Source: Gossypium raimondii
Lineage: Eukaryota > Streptophyta > Magnoliopsida > Malvales > Malvaceae
Assembly (NCBI RefSeq): GCF_025698545.1
Contig: NC_068569.1
Location: forward strand, 8,680,001-8,744,000
Length of the DNA stretch: 64,000 nucleotides
Reading direction: 5' to 3'
In this document: positions 52,683-64,000 of the stretch, in pieces
How the letters are laid out: every line of letters begins with the position of its first letter
Position numbering within the stretch: the first letter of the stretch is position 1
Position numbers and translations under genes: made by a program
Notes under the pieces: model-generated
Seen by the model: only the letters and a program-made list of their open reading frames with translations
The model's database searches: none
What the model was told of the DNA's origin: nothing

Positions 52683-54014
52683 ATCATCTACGTGTAAAAA
52701 TTTAAACTTATGTTAATAAATGATTTTGTATTAGATAAAATTATGAGTATGATCCTGCTAATTTGAGCTATTTATGATTTTTTATCTCATAGGGACTAAA
52801 TTTGAGGCAAAAGTAAAATTAAGGGCCAAAAGCGTGAATTTAGAGATAAAATGGGCTATGTGCGACACAAGAAAAAGTTGGTGCCAAAAGTGCAAGCATG
52901 GAGGACACAAGGGTTGAAATGCAAAAAAAAGAGATTTTATTCTATTAAACTCTATTTTAATTATATTAGGATAATTAATATTGAGATAATTATTAAGGAT
53001 TATTTTTAGGATTTTATTTTATTTATCTTCAATTAAATGTATTTATCTTTTAGGAATTTTATTTATCTTTTTTCTGTAAACAATCTCTTCCCAAAAGTTT
53101 AGGCTTTTGTTCTTCTTAGGTTTCCTTTCAATAGAATCTCCATTTTTATTTTATTTATTTTATTTTCTACCACAATCATGAGCCACTAAACCCATCTAGC
53201 CAAAGGTTGTTGAAAATTCCCAAAAGGGTTCATGAGGCTTAGAATCCGTACTTAGCTTTCTCAACGAGTATTCATCGTTTTTCCGCACTACGGGGCTGAT
53301 GCTTCCGTCCATGTCCCTTAAGAAGTAAGCTTTTCAACGTATGCAAAGGCGATTGATTTGTATATTTTGAAAATGTTGCACAGTCGGTTCGTTAGCTTAC
53401 TGCGTCAGAGGTTGGCGAGCCCAAGAGACAAAATGGCGTGGGATTCGCCATTGAGAAGCGTTGATCTAGCATAAGACGATCCCACAGAAACGATTGTTGG
53501 CTAGAGTCAGGTTCCACTAAATCGTAAGTCTAAATTCTTGGAGCTGGTGGTCGTAGGCGTCCTCTTCCACTATAACTGGCTTATTCAGTTTGGGAAGGAT
53601 CATCTAAAAGCCGAGGATTGAACTCAATGCGGAATGAGACAATTGGAGGCTGGAATCTCCCATAAGAATTTTCTTTCTCTCAACTCTATTTTTAATTTAT
53701 TGAATTTTCGATTCAATATTTTTAATTCTATTTTTATTTTATTTTTTTGTTTCCAGATCGAAACCTTTAATTCTGTTATTTTTTTATTTTTTCAGTAACG
53801 AAGGTTTTTTTGGACAAGATTCTGCCGAGATTTTACGGAACAAGATATTGTACAAATCCAGTCTCTGAGGATTCGACCATACAATTCCCTTTTACTATTC
53901 TTTTTCATAATTTATTAGGGATAATATATTTTTGATATTTTCAACAACCGCATCATACGTGTAAAAATTTAAACTCATGTTAATGAATAATTTTTTATTA
54001 TATAAAATTATGAG
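52683..54014. repeat. LTR-like block between 65-bp direct repeats
   Basis: The segment 52683-52747 (ATCATCTACGTGTAAAAATT...TTATGAG) recurs at 53952-54014 with about 90% identity. Between them lies about 1.2 kb starting TGATCCTG (52750) and ending TTTCAACA (53946). It has LTR-like TG/CA ends, no ORF, and a GC-richer middle (53200-53650). It resembles a gypsy-type LTR more than a gene. No short target duplication is visible directly at the LTR-like ends. Confidence 0.5.
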
Positions 54015-54941
54015 ATTTAAAAAATATATATTTATTATAAATATTGAAATATTTAAATAATTAAATATTTATTACAAATCGTTTAAACCAGTCCATCCAA
54101 TTATAAAATCGATTTAACCACAACCTTGCATAATTCTACTTGCTAGTCAACAACAACCTTGGACTGCTGAGCATTCAATTACCTGACTCCACCTCATTGA
54201 AACTTTGGAAGAAAGCTGGTAGTCGCCCTACGACATCCTAGTCTCTGGGTGACGTTTATGTAAATTCATTCACAATGTGATTCCATTTTATACTAATCCT
54301 TGCGCATGGTTATATCCTCTTCTCCATCGGATGATAATGGAAAAAACAACGTTTGCCCGCGCCCATTCATTTATTTGTATTTAATTATATAATATATGAA
54401 TATCAATATATGTTTTTTAAATAAATTAACACTCAACGTGACTTTAAAATAGAGTTTATCCTATTTCAATCATTTTATTTCTTTTTTAATTCAGTTATTT
54501 TATTTAAGATAATTATTTAAATTAATTATTGTCATTAAAATTTTCATTAATTCACTAACGAAATGTTGAAATGACACATGCTATTCTTTTTACTTTTGAC
54601 TAAAGTTTAGAAAGTTTCTATAATTAATCTAAAAATAATTTCCTTTCTTTTTCTTTGTACCTCAAAATGGAGAAACCAGAATCCCCAAGTTCATCTGTGA
54701 GCTTATTCCATTAAGCCATATTTGTGGTACTCATCAATCAAAAATATTGTAGCAAAGATATCGGATTGAAATTTTGATATTTTAAGCAAATGGGTGTGTG
54801 CTTTTGATAAAATTAGACAATATTTAAGAAGTTGAAATTAATGGGTAAAAGTGTTATAGATGTTTCTACATTATGAATTAAATTTCATTTCATTCTTTCT
54901 ACTAAAATTTAAGCAATTTAACTTTTTTACATTAGATTAAA
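54015..54941. other. Spacer
   Basis: AT-rich with no supported gene; nothing distinctive apart from a GC-richer stretch around 54130-54360 of unknown nature. Confidence 0.4.
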
Positions 54942-55002
54942 GAGTAAATTGATCATTTTGTTAAAAATAGATAAAAATTTTAACAAAATGACCAATTCAC
55001 TC
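54942..55002. repeat. Near-perfect hairpin (MITE-like)
   Basis: A 25-base stem with two mismatches encloses a loop of about 10 bases: GAGTAAATTGATCATTTTG on the left and CAAAATGACCAATTCACTC on the right. Weaker pairing extends outward to about 54922 and 55030. Confidence 0.7.
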
Positions 55003-55360
55003 ATTGACTTAATATATAAAAACTAATTTACCTATTTTGTAAGTCAATGAGGTAAAATACAGTTAACTCTAATTCAAGAATTCTGTTATACTTTTTGACT
55101 GAAATTAATATTTCATTTTTATCTCACCATTACCAATAAGAAATTGCATTTGTGTCACAAATACAAATGGAATAAGCAATAGATAGATTAAAATGAGTTA
55201 TGAATTGAACGGGTTTTTCTTTCTCACCAACACGATTCGTTTGACCTTGATATCCCTTGCTTCTTCATTGAGCTTTTGATAGTATTAGCCTAAAATGGGT
55301 TTTTTTCTTTCTTTCGCATTGAAATGATTAAATTGTTACATTTTTTTCTCGTTTTGATAT

Positions 55361-55967
55361 TGTTGATGTTGGTAACGTAAGGAAAATAATATATGTTTAA
55401 TTGTTGAGGATTTAGTGGCACTGTTGAGTATGTAGTGGAGATATTGTTACGAGTTCTTTTATAAAATTGTCCATATCTTTTTATCGTTTTGTCTTTCTCT
55501 TATTAGTATAAATAAAAGATTGATCTCCCTATTTTTCACATTGAATAGAAACACAATCTTCTCTGAAAAGCATTCCTCTCCTCTATTTCTTGTACACGAT
55601 TTCTTTATAAATTTAGTCTTTTTTGTTCCCTAATCACTTTAGAAAAAATTATGTCTAGAAGTTTGAGTTTTAAGCGGGACCGACTATGATTCCTTCAAAC
55701 TTTTCTGGAGTTTGTTCATACTGTGATTTCCCGAGAAGAGTAACACCAATCGAGTTTCATTTTTCATAGTTGAGTGTATGAATATTGAAAGACTATGTTA
55801 ACCTTGGGGGATGACGTCCACTGCACGGTTATACCGATCAGGACAAATTCATCTCTAAAACAATAAATTTATCACGGCGTAGTAATTTCTGATTTTATAT
55901 TTCATTATTTATTTTTTCCAATAAGAGCTAGTAGATTTATCTTGCAGTATATCTTATAGTTCCAACA
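55361..55967 (+). mobile_element. Candidate solo/orphan LTR
   Basis: A 607-bp block starts TGTTG and ends CAACA and contains a TATA-like TATAAATAAAAG near 55508. It is followed by TCCGGTAATAAAATG, which could be a decayed copia primer-binding site. No internal retroelement domain and no clear target duplication are seen. Confidence 0.35.
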
Positions 55968-57690
55968 TCCGGTAATAAAATGAACTTGTGTTACTTTACC
56001 AAAAAATCCACCATGAATCTCTCGCTTGAACAGTTGAACTATAGTTGGAAAGCAAAGAATGAAGGGAAGAAGAAGGATCAGACTTTGAATTTATAGTTGT
56101 TGGTTTTTTTTTCTTAAGTGTAAAGTAGAGATTAAATTTTAAATTACATGAATCAGTAGGAATTCAACACGTAAATTCATTATTAATAATATATTTATCT
56201 TTTGTTTTTTTTTCTTTACCACACAAGATAAATTGATGAAAAATATTGATGTAGTTATTATTTTTGAATTCCATATAGACTAATTTATTCCACTCTTTTA
56301 GAAGACTAATATTCCACTCAATACCAAAATTGAAAGAAATTAAAGAAGCTTTTTAGTTTTTTAAAATCTATTTATTTTACTTTTCAATTCCATTCGCAAA
56401 GACTCTTGTTAGAATAGTTTAATATAATGAGTTTATTGATATCAATTCATCAAATTGTATATATACAAGTCATATTTTAAATTACTCGTATCTATTTGAA
56501 GGAGTTTACAATTATAAATACAATACAAATCAGAAATATTACATGTCCAATCAATTAAAAATAGAATAAACTTAATATAAATCATAGTGGACTGAAAATC
56601 AAAATATAATCTAACCTAGACTAGAAGAAAATTGGATGAGGTCCACAAATGATATCCCTTAAACCCATAATAACATAGGAAATAACCAACGCATAGAATT
56701 TGCTCATGGTGTAACTCGAATTTAGGTATAAGGTCCTAGGACATCAACCTTGCCAACTCAATGATCAATGGCAATCGCATATATTTTTAATCATCGGTTT
56801 TATGTTATTGAGTATTATTAAGGACACATTTGGTTCAAAAAACGTGAGATTACTTTGATAATAGGATTATCAAAAGGTAATATTGTTTAACATATTATTG
56901 ATCATATTAGATTATTATATTTGGTTCATTTAGTTAAAATATAAATTTATATTGTTTGATTGACAAAATGTAAGATAACTTAGAAATATGTTTTAAATTA
57001 TCCATTTGTCATAAAACTGTTTTTTTAACAAGTTTAGTTAAATCGACATTAAGAAGATATTGATACGAGAACTCATTCATTAAACTTTAAAACCCGTATT
57101 CCCTTTTTATTGCGAAACCTAAATCTTAAAATTAATAGTATTATCATAATTAATATATTATTTTTCCTCTCAAGTACTAACTCGTCCCATTTATCAATAC
57201 ACTAAATCTTCATTTATTTTGTTTTTATTAAAAGTGTTTTATACAAATTTTAAATTTGGTATTTACATTAAATAGGATAATCAAGGAGTTTATAACCATG
57301 GAGATAGATTTGTTTTAGCATGGTTATTTTATATTTCAAAATTGGTTAGTTCCAATGCAATAAATTTATATTCTAATTTTGGTCAATTTTAATATTGTCT
57401 ACGTTGGTTAAATAAATCAGAACAAGGGAGTTTATGACCACCATAGAGACAAGTGAATGGATTTTCTTGAATTTTAAATTCTTCACATATCTTGTTAAAG
57501 AGAAGGGGATTTGAGATTTGATCATTGGTTTCGTATATTGACACATGTGGATATAGAGAAATAAGAATAATTTTTTATTTTAAGTATGTGAAAATAAAAG
57601 GGACATAAATTGATCAAGTGGGAAAGGCGTGTAAGGTAAACATGGATGAAGTGATTAAAAATAGGAGAGGCTAACATCATACTGTGGAAT
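55968..57690. other. AT-rich spacer
   Basis: No supported gene or element; AT-rich DNA only. Confidence 0.45.
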
Positions 57691-57734
57691 CAATTGAGAC
57701 TTATGGACAATGGTTGCTGGTATTTACCATAAGC

Positions 57735-57925
57735 TCTAGGCTACGTTTGGTATTGGAAGCGGAGCTTCGGGGAGCTACGACGGCCTCTATCAATTGGCTG
57801 CATCATTGCGTTCAATGCTGGTATTACTCAAGTGGGATAGCGAGGTTCGAGTGGTGCATGTTTACCGTGGAAGCAATTGTGTAGTAAATGGGATGGGTGC
57901 TCTGACTACTGTTTAGGATGCAACT
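57735..57925 (+). pseudogene. LINE-derived RNase H-like (RVT_3) fragment
   Basis: After one frameshift the plus strand reads VLEAELRG, then YDGLYQLAASLRSMLVLLKW, then EVRVVHVYRGSNCVVNGMGA, the closing part of a plant LINE RNase H-like domain. Upstream and downstream parts of the LINE are not recognisable. It is the second such scrap in the window, the other being on the opposite strand near 32.6 kb. Confidence 0.8.
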
Positions 57926-59036
57926 TTTTCGAAACCTGCTTTTAAAGGTGTTGTAACTACTAGATGAATATGTGCAAGGACTAGCATGGTCGACAACAAT
58001 AGCAACTTAACTGCATGGTTAGTCTATTTTCTTACAAAAATATGATAACCAATAAATTTTTTAATATTTCATAATTTTAATGATTTTGGGAATGTGAAAT
58101 TACCCCATCCCCAAGGTAAGGGATATTATGCACTCAAATTCATTTGAATTAATGCATTCTAATTTATTGCAGCAACAAAAATACAAACCAAGTTAGTCTC
58201 AATCCACGAAATTAATGTATAATTATCATTTAAATAATAAGTATAATAATTATATGCAAAAGGATTTACGAGATGAAGATAGAGAGCCAAAAAACAAATA
58301 CATAAAAACTATATGCAAAAGGATTTTATACGATATAATTTTATTTAAAATAAAAATATGATTTGTTGTATATGTATTTAAGTTAAGGTAATATCACTTG
58401 ACATTAAACTTAATTAGATTTTATTGGGTAAATGGAAATATTTTATATTAAAAGTATATTAGTAAATGATTATTAATGAAGTAGTAAAGATTTTTATATG
58501 AATTTGTTGATATTGTGTCCAATTTTAAATATTAATTTTACATTGTTTTATTGAATTATATAAGAGTAAAAAGATAAAAATATTATTATAATGGTATTAA
58601 TTACTCTTCATAATAAAAGATTTATTATAATATAGATAACTAACATTATGAAAACTAATTATCTAAAAAGTATGATAACTTTTACTATTTTATAAATTTC
58701 TTTTCAAATCTACTTATTTATTTGGTTGTTAAAACAGAATATAATATATATAAATTTATTTTTCTGCATCTCGTGAGTCCAAAAATTCTGCACCTCCAGT
58801 GTTAAAAGTTTTCGATCGTTATTCTTAAGCTCACAATAGTCGTGTTTAAACTTTTAAAAACTGATTCAAGTACAAATTTGAATACAAAAAATTCAAAAAA
58901 AAAAGAAAACCGTGACCGAAAGAGTAATTTTACAGAGTCTCGTGTCCGCTCCTTGCACAACCTGGGCCCCACAAATTACACTGCTCAACCAACGGCGATT
59001 ATAATATGTTAGCTCACGCGTTAACATGGAGCGTAC
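57926..59036. other. Spacer and distal promoter of MOR1
   Basis: AT-rich with no supported gene. Its right end becomes less AT-rich toward the MOR1 promoter. Confidence 0.4.
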
Positions 59037-59042
59037 TATAAA
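59037..59042 (+). promoter_or_regulatory. Candidate TATA box of MOR1
   Basis: TATAAA lies 377 bases upstream of the MOR1 start codon, within a non-AT-rich stretch that resembles a promoter. It would imply a leader of roughly 350 bases unless a leader intron exists. Evidence is weak. Confidence 0.25.
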
Positions 59043-59418
59043 CGATCCAATAATTACGTGGAAGCTGTTGAAGTGAACCGCAAAAGTAACGACGAGGGCA
59101 CGGAGTTGAGCGTGGGAAAGAAGAGGTTTTTAAACGTACAATTCAAAGAACCTCTCCATTGCTTTTCTGTTTTGGGAGGGGATTGATAATGATATACCCT
59201 ACGCACAGCATTTAGTCCCGTAATTAAAATTCAAAACACCATTTTATCATTTGGTTTGGTCTCTCGCCGGCACTCGGCAGAGAAACAAAAAGCAAAAAAG
59301 AAAAGAAAAGAAAAGAAAAACAATAAGAAAATATAAATATCTCTTCTCGTTTTGCAGCTCTGCATTTGGATAGATCAAATCGTTGATAGAAAAAAATTTA
59401 AAGATAAGTAGAAATAAA

Positions 59419-62400
59419 ATGTCTGAAGAAGAGAAATTGTTAAAGGAGGCAAAGAAATTGCCATGGGAAGATCGGTTGTTTCACAAGAATTGGAAGGTAA
59501 GGAACGAGGCTAACATCGATTTAGCTGCTCTATGCGATTCCATCACGGATCCGAAGGACTCGAGGCTCCGCGAATTAGGTCAGTCTTTTATGTTTTTGTT
59601 TTTAAAATTTTTTTTCTTAGGTTTTCTTTTTTTAACGACTCGGATCTGATTTACTCAATTGATTGGTGGATCTTTGTGATTTTCAAATGTACAGCTCCAT
59701 TTTTCAAAAAGACAGTGGCGGATTCGAATGCTCCGGTGCAGGAGAAGGCGTTGGATGCTTTGATTGCGTTCTTAAAAGCGGCCGACGCTGATGCCGGAAG
59801 GTGATGCCGTTTTCCCTTTTAAACTTCTTTTCTGGATTTGTAGGGTTGCTTCCGATTTTTAATTTGGAGTTTGTTCCGATGTTAGGTATGGGAAGGAAGT
59901 ATGCGATGCCATCGTGGCGAAATGTCTCACAGGCAGGCCTAAGACCGTCGAGAAGGCTCAGGCAGCGTTCATGCTCTGGGTGGAATTGGAGGCTGTTGAG
60001 GCTTTTCTGGTATGTTTGATAATTTATTAACACGATTATTCTTCTAAAGCTATGTGTGATCCAGATTCTAGTTTGATTAATGTTGATGGAGTGGTAGTAG
60101 GGCAACAGAGGAATAAGTGTTGAAGAAAGAATAACAGTGCCTGATCTGTTAGTCTCATTGCAGTGCATTGCGATTGTTCATTTATTTTTGGTATATTAAT
60201 TGAAATGCGCTTAGCTTTCTCGCCTTACATAAGTTGACTTGAATAACTCAAAACAGAAGTATACAATCATGAAAAACCTGGCCGAAGGATGAGTCAAAAT
60301 GTTGTTGGATTTAGGTTGGATTCTCATGCTGCCTTCTCTTAAACGTGCTAGAATTCTCAGCTGTATAGATATTTACTGAAAATGAAATTAAAACTCTGGG
60401 TGAAATTGCTCTTGCAGTTTACCTTTTTGTTTTCACTTGACTTGCTGCAGACTTCATAAATGCGGTTTAGGAGAAGGTCTAAATCTGACAAAATTTAAGT
60501 AACTCCAATGATTGAAATGTATAATTTATGAGATTGAGTGCTGAGTGAAATGGTTCATAAAGTACTAGGATACGAGGGGAAGATGAGTGATGGATATGAT
60601 AGAGAGACTACTGTTATCTATTCTAAGTTGTTTAAGTTATCTATTTCTAAGTTGTTTGAATCATGTAATGTTTTCTGAACATTGTACACATAAGATTACT
60701 ACTTTTATTTAGTAAAAGTGAACTTACTGTTTGCATGTATTTATATGTGCCCTGCCCCATCTTTCTTCTTTATAGAATATTATAAATCTATAGATATATT
60801 GATTGTTAGTTTTATTTTATAGATATAGGCCGACTCATTATATAGAATATTAGATATATAAAAGGTTTCTGTATATACATAAGCCTTTATTAGTTAATCC
60901 TTTTCATATTTATTCTATATATATCTTTTACATAAGAAAGACAAGATCTCTAAAGAAATATCTGAAATAAAAATTAGATAGGATATTTCTTTAATTTCAT
61001 TTATGTGAAGGGCTTCTACCAACATTTTGCTTTATCTCTATTTCTCTCATTTTCTTTAGGTTATATAAGGGCATTGATACTGTCTGGTTTCTTTTGTCAT
61101 AAGAGGGGGATCTAAGCTTATTGTACAGGGATTTTGAAATAAAGAAATATCTGAAATAAAAATTAGATAGAATATTGCTTTAGTTTCATTTATGTGAAGG
61201 TTTTTTACCAACATTTTGCTTTATCTCTATTTCTCTCATTTTTCTTAAGGTTATATACGGGCATTGATACTATCTGGTTTCTTTTGTCATAAGAGCGGGA
61301 TCTAAGCTTATTGTACAGGGATTCTGAGATGACTCTTTAATTATGCAGCTGTGCCTAATTCTTACCTTTCTCCTGTATTTGGGGGGGTGGGGGTGGGTGG
61401 GTGGGTTAAATATTCTTACATAACCTTGTCTTGATGGAGAAAGCATTTCAGATCTCTTTATTTGGGGACCTATAGACTGCATTTTGACCTTTCCGGGTCT
61501 TTATGCGCCTCATTTTTATTGTAATTAGTTTGTGTTTATATATAGTAGAAATGTCTTTTTGTGATCTCTTTACATGTTCTGTGGTAACTAGGATTCAATG
61601 GAGAAGGCCATTAAGAATAAAGTTGCCAAAGCAGTGGTGCCTGCAATTGATGTCATGTTTCAAGCACTAAGGTTTGTATACAAGAGCCCCTGCAAACGTG
61701 CCGTGAATTAATTCGACTATATGCTCCCTACAGCTACTTATTTTCTGTTTGCGTGTAGTGAATTTGGAGCCAAAGTTGTTCCACCTAAAAGAATTCTAAA
61801 GATGCTTCCTGAACTCTTTGACCATCAAGATCAAAATGTCCGTGCATCCTCCAAAGGGCTGACTCTTGAGCTTTGTCGTTGGATTGGGAAGGATCCTGTC
61901 AAGTCAATATTGTTTGAGAAGATGCGTGACACTATGGTAAATAGTATTAAGATTAGTCTGTTCTGGACATGCCCTTTTCCAGCTATATTGAAATAAAATG
62001 TTTTTTTTTTTTTTGTTTGTTCTGCTGCTCAAAGAAAAAAGAGCTTGAGGCTGAGCTTGTGAATGTGACTGGGGCAGCCAAGCCATCTCGGAAGATAAGG
62101 TAAATCCCTTCAGTTTTACCAGTCTAATTTTGCACTATGCTGTGTATGGATGTGTTCCAATCGATGCCTTGTTGTATTTATGTTTTTATCTAGAGAAGTT
62201 TTGTGCTTTCATTTCATTAAGATTTGAGGCTAGGTGGTGGTGCTTTAAATGTAGGGTAAGCGAATAAAGTACTTTGTAAGAGTCATATGCATTTCTTTTA
62301 AAATCTCGAGGTTGACCGAGCAATATAACTCTGGTTATACACGAAGAAAAAGAGACAAAAAGGAAAAAAAAAAGAATCTTAATAGTCATATGCATTTCTT

Positions 62401-64000
62401 TTAAAATCTCAAAGTTGACAGAGCAATATAACTCTGGTTATACACAGAGAAAAAGAGAAAAAAGGAAAAAGAAAAAGAATCTTATGCCAAGCTGCAGAAA
62501 TATAACATTTAAATGGTAAGGATCATTTTGAGCTGTCAATTTTCAATCATTAAAATTGTGCCAAAAAGAGCTTGCATTTTTTGACAACTTAGGTACAGGT
62601 TCAAAATTTTAGAGATTACAGTCAGGTATTAGTAAAACTGTCTCTTTTAGATATTCAAATAATTGATTGAATTCTTTTCACAGTCATGAATATTCATGTG
62701 TATTAACAAATTCATCGTGAGACTATTAGAATGTATTTTTGAAGTTTTGTGTTCTTCTGTCTGATACAGCTGATGAATGCATAACCCTATTCCCTACAAC
62801 AGTTGTATTTGCATTTTTTCCTTGTGACTATTTGTCTTAACATTTTATAAGTTTATAGTTCAGTTTGCTTGCAATGTTTCCGTCAGGTTTATTATATATT
62901 TATCTCTAAATTATCTTTTTCAGATCCGAGCAAGACAGGGAACCAGAACCTGAAGCTGTGTCTGAAGCTGCTGGTCCTGGCCCCGCTGAAGAATCTGTAG
63001 CTGATAGTATGCATTTTGTTGTGAACTTTTGATTGCACAATTTCCTGACATTTAAAAGAAATATCTAATCTTGTACTTTTTGGCTTGTATATCATATTGT
63101 CAGCTCCTCAGGAAATAGATGAATACGAGCTTGTTGATCCAGTTGATATATTAACTCCTCTGGAGAAGTCTGGATTTTGGGATGGAGTGGTTAGCACTGT
63201 CCCTGAACTATTATTTTGACAAACTGTAACACTTCCTTTCCATACTAGTGCTTCTGAAATTGGGAATTAGGCTGCTTACTATCTCTTCTCTTTAAAAATA
63301 CCATCTCTTGTAGAAAGCTACCAAGTGGTCAGAAAGAAAGGAGGCTGTTGCTGAACTCACAAAGCTTGCATCAACAAAAAAGATAGCTCCGGGTGATTTT
63401 ACGGAAGTTTGCCGGACGTTGAAGAAGGTTTTTTGATCTGCTCCCATCTCTTAAAAATATTGCACTTGGACCTTGTAATGGGACAAGACAAATTTGTTTC
63501 AACAAACAGGGATGGGCATTTTCTTAATGTTTCTACTACATGAATGTCATCATATTTACTCTTACAACCTAATGCTCCTGTTTCTGTTCCACTTTTAGCA
63601 TGCAAGTAATTCATTTGTCTTTTTTATCACATTCAACCTGGTCGTTATCATACATCTTTCACTTGTATGGGACAAGACAAATTTGTTTCAACAAACAGGG
63701 ATGGGCATTTTCTTAATGTTTCTACTACATGAATGTCATCATATTTACTACTTACAACCTAATGCTCCTGTTTCTGTTCCACTTTTAGCATGCAAGTAAT
63801 TCATTTGTCTTTTTTATCACATTCAACCTGGTCGTTATCATACATCTTTCACTTGTATGAGGTTGACATATCTTGGCATGAGTTATACCACTTTTACTAC
63901 TTATTTATTTATTTATAAATCCTCCTGTAGTCTCTGTTAGCATCTGAGAGGTACTTTAATCTTTTATACCCTATTTGGAATCTGAAACTGAGATTCAATT
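59419..64000 (+). CDS. MOR1: MOR1/GEM1 microtubule-associated protein (XMAP215 family), 5' part
   Basis: Nine exons are visible: 59419..59578, 59695..59800, 59886..60009, 61592..61671, 61759..61936, 62035..62099, 62924..63006, 63104..63189, 63314..63427. All are GT-AG and in phase; 332 codons, with more beyond the right edge. The start MSEEEKLLKEAKKLPWEDR is the family N-terminus. Exons 1-6 encode the first TOG domain (about 1-230) as paired HEAT helices, including WKVRNEANIDLAALCD and HQDQNVRASSKGLTLELCRW. An acidic linker follows (EPEPEAVSEAAGPGPAEE), then the start of TOG2 (about 270 onward) with SGFWDGVKATKWSERKEAVAEL. XMAP215 proteins bind tubulin through TOG domains and speed growth at microtubule plus ends; plant MOR1 organises cortical arrays, spindle and phragmoplast. 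Full-length plant proteins are near 2,000 residues. No lesion is seen in the visible part. Confidence 0.95.
60952..61330 (+). repeat. 189-bp tandem duplication in MOR1 intron 3
   Basis: The stretch starting AAAGAAATATCTGAAATAAA at 60952 recurs at 61141. The copies are about 93% alike by eye, each running through a GATCTAAGCTTATTGTACAGG block. Confidence 0.9.
61381..61405 (+). repeat. G-run cluster with quadruplex potential in MOR1 intron 3
   Basis: Five G-runs of 7, 5, 3, 3 and 3 separated by single T residues, on the sense strand. This meets the usual pattern for a G-quadruplex with one-base loops. It sits just after the second copy of the 189-bp duplication. Confidence 0.85.
62281..62484 (+). 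repeat. 103-bp tandem duplication in MOR1 intron 6
   Basis: AGTCATATGCATTTC begins at 62281 and again at 62384. Both copies end in an A-rich GAAAAAGAGA-type tract followed by AGAATCTTA. Divergence between copies is moderate. Confidence 0.85.
63478..63858 (+). repeat. 189-bp tandem duplication in the last visible MOR1 intron
   Basis: GGGACAAGACAAATTTG begins at 63480 and recurs at 63669. The copies are almost identical, with only a difference around TACTCTTAC/TACTACTTAC noticed, so the duplication appears young or homogenised. Confidence 0.92.

Overview
The window is nuclear DNA of a flowering plant, most likely a eudicot. Genes are split by short AT-rich GT-AG introns, spacers are very AT-rich, and copia, LINE and LTR debris is abundant. 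A telomere-like array uses the plant-type TTTAGGG unit, and the protein families (EMB1611-like coiled-coil, MOR1, pPLAIII patatin, BBE-like oxidase) are plant families. The general look suggests a Malvaceae or cotton-like genome, but that is an impression and was not tested. All similarity calls are from memory of the families; no search was run.

Layout. (1) 1-2065 is AT-rich spacer. (2) 2066-3583 (+) is a decayed BBE-like FAD oxidase. (3) 3975-8151 (-) is an intact Prp22/DHX8-type DEAH-box splicing helicase with one intron. (4) 9388-16906 (-) is an eight-exon coiled-coil gene resembling EMB1611/MEE22, with a tandem repeat of about 28 residues. (5) 18744-27109 (+) is a 13-exon PRUNE-like DHH/DHHA2 phosphoesterase gene whose ninth intron is largely a degenerate telomere-like TTTAGGG array. 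(6) 28766-30168 (-) is a two-exon patatin-like (pPLAIII) gene with non-canonical catalytic motifs. (7) 30169-59418 is about 29 kb of repeat-rich DNA. It holds a large inverted repeat, two LINE RNase H scraps on opposite strands, two dead but structurally complete Ty1/copia elements (35016-39855 + and 47155-51847 -), and three candidate solo or orphan LTRs. (8) 59419 to the right edge (+) is the 5' part of a MOR1/XMAP215 microtubule polymerase gene, nine exons visible, with introns full of tandem duplications.

The live genes are housekeeping or developmental (splicing, embryo and meristem function, phosphoesterase-like, lipid acyl hydrolase-like, microtubule growth). They do not form a pathway. 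Exon joins were chosen so that every junction has GT-AG and keeps frame: the helicase joins to 1189 codons plus stop, the EMB1611-like gene to 1670 plus stop, the PRUNE-like gene to 565 plus stop, and the patatin to 430 plus stop. MOR1 gives 332 codons before the window ends.

I did not find a clearly new biological system. The observations most worth a second look are the transcribed-strand TTTAGGG array inside the PRUNE-like gene, the strong-context overlapping uORF ahead of that gene, the approximately 350-bp inverted-repeat arms at 30.6-31.7 kb, the 65-bp direct repeats that bracket an LTR-like block at 52.7-54.0 kb, and the duplications plus G-quadruplex motif in MOR1 introns.
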